Shown: positions 62,854-64,000 of the stretch, in pieces
Numbering within the stretch: the first letter of the stretch is position 1
How the letters are laid out: each line of letters begins with the position of its first letter
Assembly: GCA_964019155.1 (NCBI GenBank)
Contig: OZ025240.1
Location: forward strand, 34,184,007 to 34,248,006
Reading direction: 5' to 3'
Length of the DNA stretch: 64,000 nucleotides
Source: Osedax fenrisi
Taxonomy: Eukaryota; Annelida; Polychaeta; Sabellida; Siboglinidae
Position numbers and translations under genes: made by a program
Notes under the pieces: model-generated
What the model was told of the DNA's origin: nothing
Seen by the model: only the letters and a program-made list of their open reading frames with translations
Databases searched by the model: none

Positions 62854-62977
62854 TATTGTAATGAGACCTATTATTTATAATTTGTACAAGTCTATGTTTT
62901 CTTGCGAAATACATTTGTATCCGGGGATTATGTTAATACTGTGATTGAATACATAATTAGGATTATACAAACGCCAT
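51428..62977 (-). CDS. Unknown serine-rich basic protein, about 12-exon minus-strand gene
   Basis: Exons in transcription order: 62977-62973 (doubtful start), 62938-62888, 60211-60096, 58227-58070, 55943-55855, 55507-55398, 55020-54893, 54718-54611, 53588-53434, 53291-53155, 52634-52459 and 51586-51428. Phases match at every junction, giving 463 residues and TAA. The N-terminus is charged with tryptophans (EEFSEWKSKDIKDELSIWKK, LLWRKLYREWEPFLCS). The middle is Ser/Lys/Arg-rich and probably disordered (TSVETKSRSASVFTMHSSSP). The C-terminus is more ordered: RPLGSVILNGWAPVVYKDSV, then basic IEKLRRRKYVRI. No signal peptide, membrane helix or known domain is seen. I do not recognise a family. Exons from 60211 to 52459 are well supported. 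The start is weak because its first intron would be only 34 bp, and the last exon could instead splice onward at GTTCGA near 51450. Confidence 0.6.
52100..52350 (+). mobile_element. 3' end of an LVLW-family LINE
   Basis: The plus strand reads AHNLVLWKPKNGIRNRGRQQ then LRTLMMDREGWRATARS, ending LK with an AAAGTAAAGTAAAGTA tail. Same family and same tail as 24865-25176. It sits in an intron of the minus-strand gene. Confidence 0.78.
52780..52824. repeat. (AT)n microsatellite
   Basis: About 22 TA units. Confidence 0.95.
53654..53663. promoter_or_regulatory. TCTCGCGAGA palindrome
   Basis: TCTCGCGAGA is a known core-promoter element in animals. Here it lies 66 bp upstream of the 53588 exon, in a short CpG-richer stretch that also has TATATAAC on the minus strand. 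It could mark an internal promoter for a shorter transcript whose first ATG would be at 53582. Confidence 0.4.
55273..55345. repeat. (AT)n with ACACAC interruptions
   Basis: About 20 TA units followed by CACACACATATATA blocks. Confidence 0.93.
56880..57690 (+). mobile_element. L2/CR1-like LINE 3' region with tail
   Basis: The plus strand is C-rich and encodes words such as HVRNLGFHLDTTLSLDSHL, IPLFDYCNSLLFNLPEYKLI and KLQRLQKG. After frame breaks it gives HWLPVPYRIQYKLSLTIHKA, SPDYLASLLHL and YHWNSLPNHLRTNTSTPSFK. These are the final reverse transcriptase and connection blocks of L2-type LINEs in the usual order. It ends in an AAAAAAGTAAAAAGTAAAG tail at 57660. At least three frame changes are present. 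This is the best-preserved of three L2-like pieces and lies in an intron of the minus-strand gene, antisense to it. Confidence 0.85.
57720..57832. repeat. (CA)n/(TA)n compound microsatellite
   Basis: A short (CA)n leads into about 30 TA units and further TA blocks, directly downstream of the LINE tail. The tract may have grown from the LINE's 3' end. Confidence 0.95.
58228..59184. other. Intron of the minus-strand gene, AT-rich
   Basis: Nothing recognised apart from short TA runs. Confidence 0.45.
59185..59608. mobile_element. pogo/Tigger-like MITE, copy 2, intact ends
   Basis: The element 59187-59606 starts CAGTCAACTCCCGATAAGTC and ends with the inverse GACTTATCGAGAGTTGACTG. It is flanked by TA on both sides. 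CAGT termini plus a TA target are typical of Tc1/mariner, and the wording is close to pogo/Tigger ends. GTCCGACTTATC motifs recur inside. 420 bp, no transposase. Confidence 0.88.
60332..60365. repeat. (AT)n microsatellite
   Basis: About 16 TA units, about 145 bp downstream of the U1 gene's 3' end. Confidence 0.95.
60509..60664 (-). ncRNA. U1 snRNA gene, divergent
   Basis: On the minus strand the sequence starts ATACTTACCTGG, the universal U1 5' end that pairs with 5' splice sites. Next comes GATACCATGATCATAAAGGT, the stem-loop I region that binds U1-70K, with one change in the loop. CATTGCACTACGATC follows, keeping the ATTGCAC of the U1A-binding loop II. Stem III is ATTATCA, loop CAAATGA, TGATAAT. 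Then AAATTTCTGA fits the Sm site consensus, and the last hairpin TTAATTCT, loop GATTA, AGAATTAA stands for stem-loop IV. Length is 156 against 164 in human. Stems III and IV have changed in sequence on both arms yet pair perfectly, which argues for function. It lies in an intron of the minus-strand gene, same strand. A TATATATATATTTTTT stretch is directly upstream; no clear proximal element is seen. Confidence 0.85.
60796..60963. mobile_element. GATCGG-rich hAT-like mini element, copy 1
   Basis: Starts CAGTGATGGGCAGG and ends GTGCCCATCATTG, imperfect inverted repeats of hAT type. The interior consists of GATCGGGATCGG-type units. The 8 bp flanks do not match, so no target duplication can be shown. 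Confidence 0.6.
61288..62192. mobile_element. GTCCGTATT-family element, copy A, complete
   Basis: Begins CAGGGGAAAGTAAACGAATA and ends with the inverse TTAGGTTACTTTCCCCTAG. About 900 bp. The subterminal regions on both sides repeat GTCCGTATT-containing motifs (for example GGGTGTCCGTATTATAATAC near 61970 and ACGGACACCC near 61693). No open frame of interest. It serves as reference for copies at 27553 and 63290. Confidence 0.75.
62426..62585. mobile_element. GATCGG-rich mini element, copy 2, partial
   Basis: Contains GATCGGGATCGGG units and ends GTGCCCATCACTG, the same right end as copy 1, with the shared GCCGATCCA-AA-AAAGG segment before it. The left terminal repeat is missing. Confidence 0.6.
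62752..62851. repeat. (AT)n microsatellite, longest in window
   Basis: About 45 TA units with one early interruption (ACATA). Confidence 0.95.
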
Positions 62978-63089
62978 TTTAAACATAATCGTATGACTAA
63001 GAAGGATGTACGGACAGAACATGTAATCATAATACATTATAACAATACAATTTTATTTCATATTTATGATAATAATAGTTGTGATTTAA

Positions 63090-63137
63090 TGATAATAATA
63101 ATAATAATAATAACAATAATAATAATATATTATATAT
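63090..63137. repeat. (AAT)n microsatellite
   Basis: ATAATAATAATA units with an ACA interruption. Confidence 0.9.
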
Positions 63138-63289
63138 AGGTGAACTACAGTGAATAGTGTATTTGTATTCTATATTGTAATATACACTACAGTGTAATAT
63201 ATTACATATGTTAATCATTTGTAAATCAGTTTTCCTAAATTTATTTTTTACATTATATTATTTCTATTTGAAGTTTTACATGAGTAATT

Positions 63290-64000
63290 ATGGGAAAGTA
63301 ACCTAATACGGACACTTTAACAATAAATGGTCTTAACATTTTATGACTCATTATTGTTATTCAAAAATTACAATATATTAATATTACATGATTATAGATA
63401 TTATTGTGATTTTAAAATTGTATTTAATCTTTTAATTCAATAGATAACATGGCTATCCGACGGACACTGTCCGTATTCAGTACCCATGTACGACTATGGA
63501 CACCCTGTGTTATAATAAGGACACCCTAAATACCACTAGATAAACCATATATTATTGATGAATCAATCAGACAAATTATAATAACATCATTTATAATTAA
63601 TTTTATGATTTATTCTAATTTAATTAGTTAATAATTTATTTATTTTTATTATTTTATTAATTAATAATACAATTTAAGTATCTAAATAATAAAATTTTTA
63701 GATTTAGCTTTATTGGTGGTATTACTATTATAACGCATGCGAATTTTATGAAAATCAGAATATTTCATATGCTGCGCGCTGATTGGTTATAGGGTATTAA
63801 GACATCTATAATGTCCGTATTAGGGAATTATATAACTTCTAGATATATGATTATAACTTAATGAATATTGGATAACAAATATAGAAATTATATATATAAT
63901 TTTTAGAATGCTTTATTTTTTAATTATATCGATACATTCGTATATTATTGATAAGGTATTAAGTAGACATTTGTATTCATAAATTTAAAAACGTAATAAC
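63290..64000. mobile_element. GTCCGTATT-family element, copy C, cut by window end
   Basis: Begins GGGAAAGTAACCTAATACGG and follows copy A in reverse orientation through GGTCTTAACATTTTATGACT, GGACACTGTCCGTATTCAG and TTGGTTATAGGGTATTAAGA. It runs off the window at 64000. Confidence 0.75.

Overview
The window is nuclear DNA from an AT-rich animal genome. It has no operons, no bacterial gene density and no CRISPR array. Evidence for an animal: genes split into short, phase-compatible exons with GT/AG borders; a seven-repeat WD40 protein matching the cilium-associated animal gene WDR38; a U1 snRNA gene; RTE-like and L2/CR1-like non-LTR retrotransposons; hAT-like and pogo-like DNA transposons; a tRNA-derived SINE. 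Long (AT)n runs occur every 1-2 kb. The transposase and LINE families recall those of cnidarians, sponges and other invertebrates, but I cannot name the species.

Layout. 1-1.5 kb: two possible minus-strand exons of an immunoglobulin-like gene. 1.8-2.75 kb: a 450 bp tandem duplication. 4.26-5.25 kb: a complete non-autonomous hAT-like element with a perfect 8 bp target duplication. 5.3-5.6 kb: SINE copy 1. 7.2-10.75 kb: a 3.6 kb DNA transposon with about 720 bp inverted repeats, a decayed transposase and a nested MITE. 12.1-12.5 kb: a foldback element. 14.06-23.27 kb: a plus-strand ankyrin-repeat gene assembled here from 12 exons. 24.9-31 kb: retroelement debris, nested MITEs, a possible fibronectin-III exon, minisatellites and a pogo-like MITE. 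31.7-44.8 kb: a GC-rich 5' region and WDR38 (9 exons, 309 codons), with RTE and L2 fragments in its introns. 44.8-51.4 kb: mostly decayed elements. 51.4-63 kb: a minus-strand gene of unknown function assembled from about 12 exons (463 codons), with a divergent U1 snRNA gene in its first long intron on the same strand. 61.3-64 kb: copies of a repeat family marked by a GTCCGTATT motif.

The three multi-exon genes were built by hand from translation, splice signals and phase matching. In each, the phase of every donor matches the next acceptor. They are not linked in an obvious pathway; WDR38 and the unknown gene converge. I found no clear new multi-gene system. The most interesting items are the U1 gene with compensatory stem changes, the intact transposons with target duplications, the unclassified long-TIR transposon, microsatellite and minisatellite tracts built into introns next to splice sites, and a cluster of perfect palindromes inside WDR38.
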